In this document: positions 1 to 7,780 of the stretch, in pieces
Layout: each line of letters opens with the position of its first letter
How positions within the stretch are numbered: position 1 is the stretch's first letter
Source of the DNA: Sporosarcina aquimarina
Lineage (GTDB): Bacteria > Bacillota > Bacilli > Bacillales_A > Planococcaceae
Reading direction: 5' to 3'
Length of the DNA: 32,697 nt
Assembly (NCBI RefSeq): GCF_019748715.1
Contig: NZ_JACLBZ010000016.1
Span: 1-32,697, forward strand
Program-made: the position numbers and the translations under genes
Notes under the pieces: model-generated
What the model was told of the DNA's origin: nothing
Database searches by the model: none
What the model saw: the letters and a program-made list of their open reading frames with translations, nothing else

Positions 1-61
1 TTTGAACTCTAACTTTTGGGGTGCACGTCAATCTCGCTCTTTTCTTTTTAGTAAACACCAG

Positions 62-97
62 AAAAAGCCCCCATTCGTCATCCGGATGAGAGCTTTC
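62..97 (-). terminator. Intrinsic terminator of the tagO-like gene
   Basis: Read on the minus strand, an 11-bp stem (two G-U wobbles) starts with AAAGCTCTCAT and closes with ATGGGGGCTTT, followed by a run of T. It lies just downstream of the stop of the minus-strand transferase gene. Confidence 0.7.
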
Positions 98-101
98 AAA
101 T

Positions 102-1145
102 TTATTTACCAATCATACGTACTAAATTTAACAACGGGCGATAATTCGCACCTGCCAGTCCGATCAATTCGACAAAAAGCTCAATGACAATGAGCATAAC
201 TAGTACGAGCAGCAATGCCCCCCATACCGTTGCTTGAGAAAACAGAACGGCCACCGCACCAAATAAAATCGCAATTCCATAGATCGTCAATACAGCTTGT
301 CTATGTGAAAAGCCTGAACGCAGTAAGCAATGATGCAAATGTGATTTATCTGCTGCTGAAATTGGCTGCTTCATTCGAACGCGTCGTACGATCGCGAAGA
401 ACGTATCGGAAATTGGAACACCCAGCATAATAATCGGAATGACCAAGGATACAACTGCAACATTCTTGAAGCCGAGCAATGCCAGTACCGAAATCATGAA
501 GCCAAGGAATAGCGATCCGGTATCCCCCATAAAAATTTTCGCTGGATGGAAGTTGTAGATCAAAAATCCGAGCGAGCTGGCTGCCAATATAGATGCTGTA
601 GCAGCAACGAAAATATTCCCCATCAACACCGCCATGACTGTAATGGCGATTAATGCAATGGCAGATACGCCTGCGGCCAAGCCGTCCAATCCATCAATCA
701 AATTGATGGCGTTGGTGATTCCAATAATCCAAATAATGGTGATTGGAATACTTAAATATCCTAAATCCAACTGGCCAATGAACGGCAAGTTAATCATCTC
801 TATTTGCAGACCGCCCCATAGAACGACGACCAATGCAGCTACAAGCTGGCCTGACGCCTTTGCTTTCGCTGTTATTTCAAGCATATCATCTAAAAAGCCA
901 ATTATGACAATTAATAGCGCACCGAACAAAATGCCAGCTGCGTGTTCGTCGGATGGCAACAAAATCGCATATCCAATAATAAATGCGCCGAAGATGGCTA
1001 GTCCACCAATTCGAGGCATAACTCTCGCATGGACTTTTCGATAATTGGGACGATCAACCGCACCGATTCGAAAAGCGAGTTTAATGACAAGTGGTGTAAG
1101 TATGACAGCAGCGATAAAAGCTACAGACATTGCAATGAATAACAT
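102..1145 (-). CDS. tagO: Undecaprenyl-phosphate GlcNAc-1-phosphate transferase (TagO/WecA/MraY family)
   Basis: Integral membrane enzyme of about 347 aa that moves a HexNAc-1-phosphate from a UDP-sugar onto undecaprenyl phosphate, the first step of wall teichoic acid or secondary cell wall polymer linkage-unit synthesis. Seen in the sequence: about 10 hydrophobic segments and the family's aspartate motifs (DDMLEI, NLIDGLDGLA, FMGDTGSLFLGF), then the cytoplasmic HLHHCLLRSGFS loop. I chose the ATG at 1145 because GGGGAGGAAAG lies directly upstream; a longer TTG start five codons earlier would begin inside that ribosome binding site. It is divergent from secA2. With CsaB and SLH proteins in the same window, a role in starting the polymer that anchors the S-layer is likely, but this is inferred; teichoic acid synthesis is equally possible. 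Confidence 0.93.
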   Translation of the reverse strand: MLFIAMSVAFIAAVILTPLVIKLAFRIGAVDRPNYRKVHARVMPRIGGLAIFGAFIIGYAILLPSDEHAAGILFGALLIVIIGFLDDMLEITAKAKASGQLVAALVVVLWGGLQIEMINLPFIGQLDLGYLSIPITIIWIIGITNAINLIDGLDGLAAGVSAIALIAITVMAVLMGNIFVAATASILAASSLGFLIYNFHPAKIFMGDTGSLFLGFMISVLALLGFKNVAVVSLVIPIIMLGVPISDTFFAIVRRVRMKQPISAADKSHLHHCLLRSGFSHRQAVLTIYGIAILFGAVAVLFSQATVWGALLLVLVMLIVIELFVELIGLAGANYRPLLNLVRMIGK

Positions 1146-1244
1146 GTCTTTCCTCCCCAATTAACAATAAGTTCATATCGCATTTCATTATAGCATGCTT
1201 GCTACTAGATTTCACTACTAAGTACACTTTCCCTGTTCGTTCCC

Positions 1245-1385
1245 TCAATCGCTTGCTTGCAAACTAACATTGTAACTGGTCCTAGCAGGATTTCCGCTAG
1301 GATAGATGAAGTTAAATGTGTGTGAAGCTTCACCTGCGTCAAGGTTGAGTTTCTCAACCTGAAACTTCTTGCTCCCAACCACTAA
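1245..1385 (-). pseudogene. Probable 3' remnant of an unidentified protein gene
   Basis: On the minus strand the frame is open from 1415 to a TGA at 1245-1247. From about 1385 it reads as convincing protein: alternating beta-like segments such as KKFQVEKLNLDAGEA, HTFNFIYPSGNPA and TSYNVSLQASD. There is no ATG, no ribosome binding site, and upstream the frame degenerates and hits a stop at 1416-1418. It looks like the last 46 or so residues of a decayed or truncated beta-sandwich domain. I do not recognise the family. Chance cannot be excluded for so short a stretch. Confidence 0.35.
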
Positions 1386-1471
1386 AATAGCGAAACCGCA
1401 ACACAGAATACATAGTCATCTCCCGAACAATACAAAGTTCACACTTCAAACATACAGCCATATTCTAGAGA

Positions 1472-1500
1472 TAGTCTTTTGCCTAGGTTTTTGGTAAAAT
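1472..1500 (+). promoter_or_regulatory. Candidate secA2 promoter
   Basis: TAAAAT at 1495-1500 is preceded by TGG, giving an extended -10 element. A weak -35 (TAGTCT) lies 17 bp upstream. It is followed by AAGGAG at 1536-1541 and the ATG at 1551. Confidence 0.45.
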
Positions 1501-1550
1501 AGATAGGAATCTCTCATTTAGATAGAGGTTTATAAAGGAGCGTTTAATTT

Positions 1551-3917
1551 ATGTTGAAAATCTTTAAGCGTAAAACTGGGACGAGTGAACGGCAACTGCG
1601 GAAATACCGCAAGATTGTGGAGCAGATTAATTCACTTGAGCCTAAATACATTGCCATGTCGGATGATGACTTGTCTGGTATGACTGATCAATTCAAAGAG
1701 CAATTGGAAGGCGGAGCTACGATCGAAAACATCTTACCGGATGCTTTTGCTGTAGTGCGTGAAGCTTCCAAACGAGTTCTTGGAATGCGGCATTTTGATG
1801 TGCAGCTAATTGGCGGAGCCGTCTTAACGGAAGGTAATATTTCTGAGATGCCGACCGGTGAAGGGAAAACACTCGTTGCTTCTCTCCCCTCTTACGTACG
1901 TGCCCTAGAAGGAAAAGGCGTGCATGTCATCACTGTAAATGATTACTTAGCAAAGCGTGACTATGAACAAATCGGACAAATCCATCGCTTCCTCGGATTG
2001 ACAGTTGGATTGAACGTACCAATGATGCAAGGACCGGCCAAACAAGCGGCCTACCAATCGGATATCACATACGGTGTCGGTACAGAGTTTGGTTTTGACT
2101 ACTTGCGCGATAATATGGTCCAAGATTCTTCTCAAAAAGTACAAAGACCGTACCACTTCGCTATTATCGATGAAGTCGACAGCGTCTTGATTGACGAAGC
2201 AAAAACACCGCTCATCGTAGCAGGTAAAATGCAAGCTGATGCCGATCTGCACCATATTGCGGCTCGCTTGGCAAAACGCTTCAAAAAGGGTGAAGACTTC
2301 GAATTTGACGATGCCACAAAAGCTACATCACTAACTGAGCAAGGTATCGAAAAAGTTGAAAAAGCATTCGGTATCGGCAACTTATATGACTTGGATCACC
2401 AAACGCTTTATCATTACGTCATCCAGGCTGTACGTGCATTCGTCATCTTTAAGCGCGATGTAGATTATATCGTGCGCGATGAAAAAATCGAGCTGGTTGA
2501 CATGTTCACAGGTCGAATCATGGAAGGCCGTACGTTGTCGGATGGTCTGCACCAAGCGATCGAAGCAAAAGAAGGCGTGCCCATTACAGATGAAAATAAA
2601 GCACAAGCCCAAATTACGATCCAAAACTATTTCCGTATGTATCCAAAACTTTGCGGTATGACCGGAACGGCGAAAACGCAAGAGAAGGAATTCCGTGAAG
2701 TATACAATATGGAAGTTATTCAAATTCCGACGAATCGTCCACGTGCGCGAATCGATTCTCCGGACTTCGTATATAAGACGATTGAAGAGAAGTATAAAGC
2801 AGTGGCAAGAGAAGTGGCAGCGCGTCATGCGAAAGGACAGCCGGTACTTGTCGGTACAACGTCCATCCTGCAATCAGAGGCTGTTGCAAAGCATCTGCGT
2901 GAACAAGGCTTGGATTTCCACCTATTGAACGCGAAAAGTGTCGAGCAGGAAGTCGATTTAATTTCACAAGCTGGGCAACAAGGACATATTACGGTTGCTA
3001 CGAATATGGCCGGCCGCGGTACAGATATCGTGCTCGGCGAAGGTGTCGAAGAAAATGGCGGATTGTTCGTGCTGGGTACGGAAAAGCACGAGAGCCGTCG
3101 TGTCGACAATCAGTTGCGAGGTCGTTCAGGTCGTCAAGGTGACCACGGCGAAAGCCAATTCTATCTTTCATTGGAAGATGAGATGTACATTCGCTTTTCC
3201 CCTGAAGAGCTCGAGAAGTTCCTGCCGAAGGTACGCACCGATGAAGACGGCAAAGTGTTAAACCATGAAGTCCACGAGCTAACAGAGCGAACACAGCGGA
3301 TTGTTGAAGGGGCTCATTTCTCCATGCGGGAATATAATCTCAAGCTGGATGACGTCATCAATGACCAACGGGAAGTTATTTATTCATTGCGTAATCGGGT
3401 ACTTGAAAGAGAAGATATTTTCGGAAAGTTGAAGGCGATGCTTTCTGAAACGGTTGAATTTGTTGTACTCGACAGCTGTCCAGACAATGAGATTGCAGAT
3501 AACTGGGATTTCGAACGGATTGAGCGCACGATGAACGCCTTGTTGCTGACTCCTGTCGAATTGCCGAAGTCACTGGATCGAACTTCTGATATCTTGAAAC
3601 AGTATGATGAAGGAATGGCGGAGTTGTTTGCATTTATTGACTCCTTCACTGATAATGAACAAGTGAGTCAACTGCTCCCTCAAGTCATGCTAGGCTATCT
3701 CGATACGATGTGGGTCAAGCATCTTGAAGTGATGACACGCTTAAAAGAAGGAATCGGCTTGCGTTCTTACGGACAAGAAGATCCGATGCGTATTTACCAG
3801 CGTGAAGGCTTGCAATTATTTGCCAAGCATTATCAACGTCTGCGTCGCGATATCGCGTCTGAAATTATCACATTCATGAAGCAACTTAACACACAAGAAC
3901 AGGAGGTTTCCCAATGA
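1551..3917 (+). CDS. secA2: Accessory Sec translocase ATPase SecA2
   Basis: ATP-driven motor of 788 aa that pushes a subset of preproteins through the Sec channel. Seen: Walker A PTGEGKT near residues 101-107, Walker B IIDEVDSVLIDEA near 205-217, motifs TGTAKTQ, TNMAGRGTDI and GRSGRQGD, then helical scaffold and wing regions. The protein ends without the zinc-binding cysteine tail of housekeeping SecA, and it is shorter than the usual 840 aa or so. That, together with the overlapping slaP gene, identifies it as the SecA2 type known from Bacillus anthracis, which helps secrete S-layer proteins. Start supported by AAGGAG. The stop overlaps the slaP start (ATGA at 3914-3917), so the two are translationally coupled. 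No SecY2 is seen, so it probably uses the normal SecYEG channel. The S-layer substrate itself is not in this window. Confidence 0.93.
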   Translation: MLKIFKRKTGTSERQLRKYRKIVEQINSLEPKYIAMSDDDLSGMTDQFKEQLEGGATIENILPDAFAVVREASKRVLGMRHFDVQLIGGAVLTEGNISEMPTGEGKTLVASLPSYVRALEGKGVHVITVNDYLAKRDYEQIGQIHRFLGLTVGLNVPMMQGPAKQAAYQSDITYGVGTEFGFDYLRDNMVQDSSQKVQRPYHFAIIDEVDSVLIDEAKTPLIVAGKMQADADLHHIAARLAKRFKKGEDFEFDDATKATSLTEQGIEKVEKAFGIGNLYDLDHQTLYHYVIQAVRAFVIFKRDVDYIVRDEKIELVDMFTGRIMEGRTLSDGLHQAIEAKEGVPITDENKAQAQITIQNYFRMYPKLCGMTGTAKTQEKEFREVYNMEVIQIPTNRPRARIDSPDFVYKTIEEKYKAVAREVAARHAKGQPVLVGTTSILQSEAVAKHLREQGLDFHLLNAKSVEQEVDLISQAGQQGHITVATNMAGRGTDIVLGEGVEENGGLFVLGTEKHESRRVDNQLRGRSGRQGDHGESQFYLSLEDEMYIRFSPEELEKFLPKVRTDEDGKVLNHEVHELTERTQRIVEGAHFSMREYNLKLDDVINDQREVIYSLRNRVLEREDIFGKLKAMLSETVEFVVLDSCPDNEIADNWDFERIERTMNALLLTPVELPKSLDRTSDILKQYDEGMAELFAFIDSFTDNEQVSQLLPQVMLGYLDTMWVKHLEVMTRLKEGIGLRSYGQEDPMRIYQREGLQLFAKHYQRLRRDIASEIITFMKQLNTQEQEVSQ

Positions 3918-4822
3918 AACTCTTCAACCTATTTAAAAAGACTGAAAAAACTGGGTTAGACAGTACAGTGGAATCCAATGAAATACTAGAGAATGCACAA
4001 AGCAGCTCTGGCAACGAAGACATCGAGACGGCACTATCCCTTCATCCGCAATGGAACCTGACACAGGAGCAAGAATATGTGTTTCGTTTCCTCGCGAATG
4101 AACTGGAGCCATTAAAACCAAATCAAATCTCTTTATCAGGTATCGATATTGACTTGGAGCCTGCAAACGGTAGCTGGCTTGTCAAAGCATTTTTCCGTTC
4201 TTCGCTCGACCAAGCAATCACTGTCGGTTCCATCGAATTATTATTGATTGACGAAGAAGGCAATACAGCAGCTTCCGCGGAGTTCGACTTGAATGAACTA
4301 GGTGAAATTCCTGCACGCAGCGCACGTCCATGGGTATTCGTTTTCGAAAAGAATGATCAATTGGCAGATGAACTCCCGACTGAAAATTGGAAGCTCGCGT
4401 TCAATGTACATTCTATGATGCCGCATCAATTGGAGCTTGCACCTTCTTGGGAAGAGCAGCTGCCTGCTGAGCAAAAAGAAGCACTAGCTGAAGTAGTAGC
4501 TGGTCTTCCAAAACTAAAACCCCGCGAAGTAAATATCGCAGGGTTCCAAATTCAAAAGCAAGAAGACGGCAATATTGCAGCATCTGTTTTTGTCCGTAAC
4601 GGTCATTCCAAGCAGATTAATATTGAAAAGCTTCCTTTAGAGTTAATTGATGCAACTGGGGAACTCGTAGCACGGGGAACATTTGAGTTGAATCCCGCGC
4701 TTTCTGTGAAAGCGAACAGCACGACTCCTTGGACGTTCATCTATCCGACAGAATTGATTAAAAAGGACGAACCAGATTTCTCACGCTGGACGATCCGCGT
4801 ACCACAAGATTCTACAAATTAA
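3914..4822 (+). CDS. slaP: Accessory Sec system S-layer assembly protein SlaP
   Basis: A 302-aa soluble, acidic protein without signal peptide or membrane segment. It contains two copies of a SLAP-type beta domain, roughly residues 65-165 and 185-300; each ends in a similar block (ARPWVFVFEK in the first, TTPWTFIYPTE in the second). In B. anthracis SlaP acts with SecA2 to promote secretion and assembly of S-layer proteins; the biochemical mechanism is not settled. The coupling to secA2 by a four-base ATGA overlap, and the ribosome binding site AGGAGG inside the secA2 tail, show co-expression. A strong terminator follows, so this is a two-gene operon. The identification rests on gene context plus the duplicated domain and is quite secure. 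Confidence 0.88.
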   Translation: MKLFNLFKKTEKTGLDSTVESNEILENAQSSSGNEDIETALSLHPQWNLTQEQEYVFRFLANELEPLKPNQISLSGIDIDLEPANGSWLVKAFFRSSLDQAITVGSIELLLIDEEGNTAASAEFDLNELGEIPARSARPWVFVFEKNDQLADELPTENWKLAFNVHSMMPHQLELAPSWEEQLPAEQKEALAEVVAGLPKLKPREVNIAGFQIQKQEDGNIAASVFVRNGHSKQINIEKLPLELIDATGELVARGTFELNPALSVKANSTTPWTFIYPTELIKKDEPDFSRWTIRVPQDSTN

Positions 4823-4827
4823 TGAAA

Positions 4828-4865
4828 AAGAACTGCCCGGAAAATCTATCGGGCAGTTCTTTCAT
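4828..4865 (+). terminator. Terminator of secA2-slaP
   Basis: Stem AAGAACTGCCCG, loop of about 10 nt, then CGGGCAGTTCTT followed by a T-rich tail. It starts a few bases after the slaP stop. Confidence 0.85.
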
Positions 4866-4889
4866 TTTATTGACTGAAAATGTCTACCG

Positions 4890-5064
4890 ATGATCATAAA
4901 CTACCCGCAAGCGATCATAAACTCCATTCGGCACTCATATCTAGTACCCTGGTGATCATACAAATCCCACAGGCGCTCATAACATCACTGAACTCGATCA
5001 TAAAGCTACTCCACTCGCTCATAGAGCAATTTCCTCACTGATTTTTGGTGATATAGTTCATAAT
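4890..5064 (+). repeat. Phased 21-bp-period array of (A/C)TCATA motifs
   Basis: The tetramer TCAT, mostly as GATCATA or GCTCATA, occurs at 4894, 4915, 4935, 4956, 4977, 4998 and 5019, i.e. spacings of 21, 20, 21, 21, 21 and 21 bp. A further TTCATAA follows at 5058, close to two periods on. The bases between motifs vary, apart from a frequent (T/G)CG just before the core. No open reading frame or hairpin accounts for it. It fills the convergent gap between slaP and the small NlpC/P60 gene. Function unknown. Confidence 0.75.
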
Positions 5065-5125
5065 CGAGTCACTACCCAGCACTTTCCCGATCGTTTACAA
5101 GTTATTTAGCCCCTTTTTCTATGTA

Positions 5126-5160
5126 CAAAAAATCGATCCCCCTATTGGAAGATCGATTGG
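5126..5160 (-). terminator. Terminator of the small NlpC/P60 gene
   Basis: Inverted repeat AATCGATC (5131-5138) and GATCGATT (5151-5158). On the minus strand it is followed by six or more T. Confidence 0.75.
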
Positions 5161-5167
5161 AATTTTA

Positions 5168-5647
5168 TTATTTAGCTGCGACTTGATGAACGCCAGCGAT
5201 GCGTTTTGCACCTACATAGCGCTTGCCCCAGTAATATGGATCGTTTAATTTATCTACTCGTACACCTTTAGATGTCGAAGCATGAGCGAATTTTCCGTTC
5301 CCTACATAGATTCCTACGTGAGAGACACCTTTACCACTTGTATTGAAGAATACAAGATCACCAGATGTTAAGTTGGATTTTTTCACTGGTTTTCCAGATG
5401 CATAAAGACCACTGGAAGTACGTGCCACTTTCAATCCATTTTGATTGAATACGTATCCGACATAACCTGAGCAGTCAAACCCTGCTTTTGTAGTGCCGCC
5501 ATAACGGTATTTAATACCTGTTAGACTTGTTGCCGTCTTAGTAATATTTGTAGATTTTGTTGAAGCATCTGCTTGTCCAGCGAAAGGAGCGACGAGTAAT
5601 AAAATAGACATTGCCAAAACTGAAAACGTTTTCTTCAATAACTTCAT
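5168..5647 (-). CDS. Secreted NlpC/P60 peptidoglycan endopeptidase
   Basis: A 159-aa exported cysteine peptidase, probably cutting peptide stems of peptidoglycan (gamma-D-Glu/diamino acid bond in this family). Seen: signal peptide with KKTFSV n-region, hydrophobic core and cleavage near QADA-ST (residue 28), then a single NlpC/P60 domain with catalytic Cys59 in FDCSGY, His110 in VSHVGIY and His122 in FAHAS. It has no wall-binding domain, which is unusual because most secreted members carry LysM, SH3 or SLH. It is a close paralogue of the catalytic half of the NlpC/P60-SLH gene at 19142: both contain DLVFFNTSG(R/K)GVSHVG and LNDPYYWG. A WalR-type box lies upstream at 5734-5750, suggesting control by the WalKR wall-stress system. 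Ribosome binding site: CGGAGGAAC before the ATG. Confidence 0.9.
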   Translation of the reverse strand: MKLLKKTFSVLAMSILLLVAPFAGQADASTKSTNITKTATSLTGIKYRYGGTTKAGFDCSGYVGYVFNQNGLKVARTSSGLYASGKPVKKSNLTSGDLVFFNTSGKGVSHVGIYVGNGKFAHASTSKGVRVDKLNDPYYWGKRYVGAKRIAGVHQVAAK

Positions 5648-5733
5648 GTGTTCCTCCGATAATCTTATGTATTTAGGTAACTTGCTAACCTTTTATGTTG
5701 TATTAACTCTATCATTTTTCAAACGCCTGCTAT

Positions 5734-5750
5734 ATTACAGTTATGTAACA
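5734..5750 (-). promoter_or_regulatory. Candidate WalR box upstream of the small NlpC/P60 gene
   Basis: On the minus strand TGTTAC, five bases, TGTAAT: an exact match to the published WalR/YycF consensus TGTWAH-N5-TGTWAH. It lies 87-103 bp upstream of the start codon. Binding is inferred, not shown. Confidence 0.6.
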
Positions 5751-5834
5751 AGAAGATTTCAAAACAGTAATATCCGTTACTTTTGAAACATTTTATTACA
5801 ATATATTTATCTTTCGATAAAATTGAACATACAA

Positions 5835-5863
5835 AAGGCTGCTTTTCGTAAAGAAGCAGCCTT
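5835..5863. repeat. Orphan hairpin, terminator-like
   Basis: Perfect 10-bp inverted repeat AAGGCTGCTT / AAGCAGCCTT around a 9-nt loop. It has no gene directly upstream on either strand. The same arm sequence recurs in the hairpin at 6684-6720, so the pair brackets the repeat-filled interval between them. Confidence 0.5.
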
Positions 5864-6007
5864 CGGATTATAAAAAAAGATTTGGGTATGGTAACGGCAC
5901 CGTTGATCTACGTTCCAAGCTGACGCTTTCTTATCCCTGACCAAGTGATTTGTTGAAATTGAAGATAAGAAATAGGATGACTTATCCGAATAGACTTATG
6001 AAATTAT
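5864..6007. repeat. Truncated copy of repeat A, plus featureless spacer
   Basis: From about 5890 to 5930 the sequence matches the start of the 127-bp repeat A (GGCACCGTTGATCTACGTTC and then TGACGCTTTC) before identity stops abruptly. The rest, to 6007, shows nothing recognisable. Confidence 0.6.
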
Positions 6008-6250
6008 AGCTTGCGAGCGGTCCGGGATTTCCGTTCCAGACGGTACACTTTCCGGGGGGCGTGACCTTGAGCTTCCTCGTTCGCTTCGCTTCCTGCGGGG
6101 TCTCAAGACGCACGCTGATCCCCCAGGAAAAGCCGTCACGAAGAACGGCTTTTGCGACTAAAAGCGAAGCGTTAGGAGCACATTTTTGCCTTTCGACCGT
6201 CCTCCACTCCAATCCATAGTTAGCATGTAGGGACACATAGCAAGCTCATT
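6008..6250 (-). repeat. Repeat C, copy 2 (inverted, with inserted module)
   Basis: Read on the minus strand it contains GAGCTTGCTATGT, then ATTGGAGTGGAGGACGG, an extra block of about 60 bp, then GAGACCCCGCAGGAAGCGAA and the right end ATCCCGGACC. Compared with copy 1 (6471-6615) the extra block holds ATGTGCTCCTAACGCTTCGC, a module also present in copy 4 near 16018. GC-rich and rich in inverted repeats; no coding signal. Confidence 0.7.
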
Positions 6251-6470
6251 GTAGTTTTTTAAGTTCTAAAAAGTGTTTCCATAGTCAAAGTACAAAACTA
6301 CCATATTTCATTGACTTAGTTTAAGGGCGTTAAGTGATTCAGGAAAATAAACTTTCGGGCAATGTTGCTTATCATTCGCTTTTGAACTTTGGTTACAATG
6401 TATAAGAAAGCATCACCTTACCACTTAAAAAATTGCAAAGAACAACACTTTAAACTTCCCATAATAAAGT
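6251..6470. other. Gene-free spacer between two inverted repeat C copies
   Basis: About 220 AT-rich bases. I see no open frame with a ribosome binding site and no clear terminator. TACAAT near 6396 looks like a -10 but has no gene after it. Confidence 0.4.
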
Positions 6471-6615
6471 AGGGATTGAAGCGGAAGATGGGCGACTCCT
6501 GCGGGATTAGCGTGACAGGTGAGACCCTGGACTGAGCGAAGCGAAGGAAGCGGCTCACCGCACGCCCCGCGGAAAGCGTCCCGTCTGGAGCGCAAATCCC
6601 CGGACCTACGCCCAT
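6471..6615 (+). repeat. Repeat C, copy 1
   Basis: About 145 bp GC-rich element: AGGGATTGAAGCGG, GGGCGACTCCTGCGGGATTA, GGTGAGACCCTGGACTGAGC, CGGCTCACCG, GCGTCCCGTCTGG, AATCCCCGGACC. Internal inverted repeats include GGTGAG/CTCACC. Same family as 6008-6250, 16000-16076 and 32567-32690. Confidence 0.75.
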
Positions 6616-6683
6616 GTTCCTTTCTTGCGTTCTATTCTATAACGCTAATCCAACTTTATCTCATAGGTATTTATCTACAAGCT

Positions 6684-6722
6684 AAAGGCTGCTTCCTCAG
6701 AATTGAGGAAGCAGCCTTTTTT
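6684..6722. terminator. Hairpin terminator downstream of nagB
   Basis: Stem AAAGGCTGCTTCCTCA / TGAGGAAGCAGCCTTT with a very short loop. The T-run is stronger on the plus strand, but the position, 10 bp from the nagB stop, fits a minus-strand terminator; it may work both ways. Confidence 0.7.
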
Positions 6723-6730
6723 GTAGGACA

Positions 6731-7435
6731 TCAGTCGATTTGCAGATCCGTTATTACCACTACGTCTTCATGACGCAATAGTTTAGTGATTGGCCAGTCG
6801 GGTGTGACTTCGCCTTGCTTTAATTTCTCCATCGCTGCTCGCTTTTTCTCGCCGAATGCAACCATGATGAGTTTTTTCGACTTCATGATGGAGGAAATCC
6901 CCATCGTCAGAGCCGTGTTTGGAATTTTTTCGTCGTTCTCGAAGTATTGGCTGTTCACGCCAAGAGTCGAGTCTGTGAGTGTTGCGACATGTGTTACGGA
7001 ATCAGGAGAAGTTCCGGGTTCATTAAAAGCAATATGACCGTTCTCTCCTACCCCTAATAATTGAATATCAAGAGGATTGGCGTTTAGTTGCTGCTCATAG
7101 TTCTGGCATTCTTTGTCCAGGTCTTCCGCCATCCCGTTTGGTATATGTGTTTCTTTAAAAGGCTTTTTATTGAATAAATGTTGTTTCATAAAGTAGGCAT
7201 AGCTATTTGGGTTGTTAGCATCTATCCCTACATATTCGTCCAAGTTGAACGCAGTTACTTGTGAAAAGTCCAGGTTTGAGTTGGTCCATTCCTGATAGAC
7301 CGGGATCATCGTGCTGCCTGTCGCTAGTCCAAGTACGTTTAGTCGATTGTTGCGGAGCTCTTCTTCAATAATTTTATAAACTTCTTTTGCTCCTTCTTCA
7401 GGACTTTTTACTGTGATCCATTTTAAGTTTTCCAT
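6731..7435 (-). CDS. nagB: Glucosamine-6-phosphate deaminase NagB
   Basis: Cytoplasmic enzyme of about 234 aa that converts glucosamine-6-phosphate to fructose-6-phosphate and ammonia, feeding amino sugars, including recycled wall GlcNAc, into glycolysis. Seen: GLATGSTMIPVY phosphate-binding loop, NLDEYVG, and the signature GVGENGHIAFNEPG. Length is typical of the short Bacillus-type enzyme, which lacks the allosteric tail of the E. coli form. Start chosen as the ATG at 7435 from family alignment; a GTG three codons upstream (7444) has the better spaced AGGAAAG and may be the true start. It stands alone, without nagA or a GntR regulator in the window. Confidence 0.93.
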   Translation of the reverse strand: MENLKWITVKSPEEGAKEVYKIIEEELRNNRLNVLGLATGSTMIPVYQEWTNSNLDFSQVTAFNLDEYVGIDANNPNSYAYFMKQHLFNKKPFKETHIPNGMAEDLDKECQNYEQQLNANPLDIQLLGVGENGHIAFNEPGTSPDSVTHVATLTDSTLGVNSQYFENDEKIPNTALTMGISSIMKSKKLIMVAFGEKKRAAMEKLKQGEVTPDWPITKLLRHEDVVVITDLQID

Positions 7436-7549
7436 CTTATACACACCGGCTTTCCTAAGTTTTACCTTATATATTGTAATTTCAAATGTTTCATTGGTCA
7501 AGATTTGAACCATTCACTTGGAGTAGACTTTTAAACCGTTGATTTACAC

Positions 7550-7702
7550 TGCAGGCGCTTTGTACTTTTGATCGCATCCAGTTCCAAGCGCCAGTCTCTC
7601 GGTCACTTCGGTCTTTCCGAAAAGGTGCAAAGACCACACCTTTGTCGGCAAGACCTCCAGTGCCTGTCGAGACTAGACGGCGCTTTGCACTTTTGATGCA
7701 CA
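7550..7702. repeat. Repeat D: hairpin element with 19-bp direct repeats
   Basis: GGCGCTTTGTACTTTTGAT at 7554-7572 recurs at 7679-7697 with one change, 125 bp later. Between them AAGCGCC-AGTCTC-TCG pairs imperfectly with CGAGACT...GGCGCTT, so the element folds into a long hairpin. Non-coding. It resembles GC-rich interspersed elements common in Bacillaceae intergenic regions (recollection). Confidence 0.65.
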
Positions 7703-7750
7703 AAGATACGCAGTTGTGTATGTCAAAAGGATGTAAAGTGGTTGAACATA

Positions 7751-7778
7751 TTGTGAACAGTTCGTCTGCTTTTACACT
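7751..7778 (+). promoter_or_regulatory. Candidate promoter of the ba3 oxidase operon
   Basis: TTGTGA at 7751-7756 and TACACT at 7773-7778, 16 bp apart. The first gene starts about 85 bp downstream behind GAGGAGGTG. Confidence 0.45.
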
Positions 7779-7780
7779 CA

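Noticed and set aside
634..1044. 136-codon plus-strand frame opposite the TagO-like gene
   Set aside because: Shadow of a well-identified gene; low-complexity composition and no ribosome binding site.
1382..1395. 14-mer CTAAAATAGCGAAA shared with 22610-22623
   Set aside because: A 14-base match is expected by chance a few times in a 32-kb window searched against itself on both strands, and neighbouring bases do not match.
2382..2873. 163-codon minus-strand frame inside secA2
   Set aside because: Antisense shadow of secA2, no start signal.
4890..5064. CRISPR array
   Set aside because: The conserved part is only about 7 bp, the period 21 bp, and no cas genes are nearby.
6251..6470. Small gene after the TACAAT at about 6396
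   Set aside because: No frame of useful length with a ribosome binding site follows.
7741..7760. Fnr or Rex operator upstream of the oxidase operon
   Set aside because: TTGTGAAC is only a half-site; the partner half is missing.
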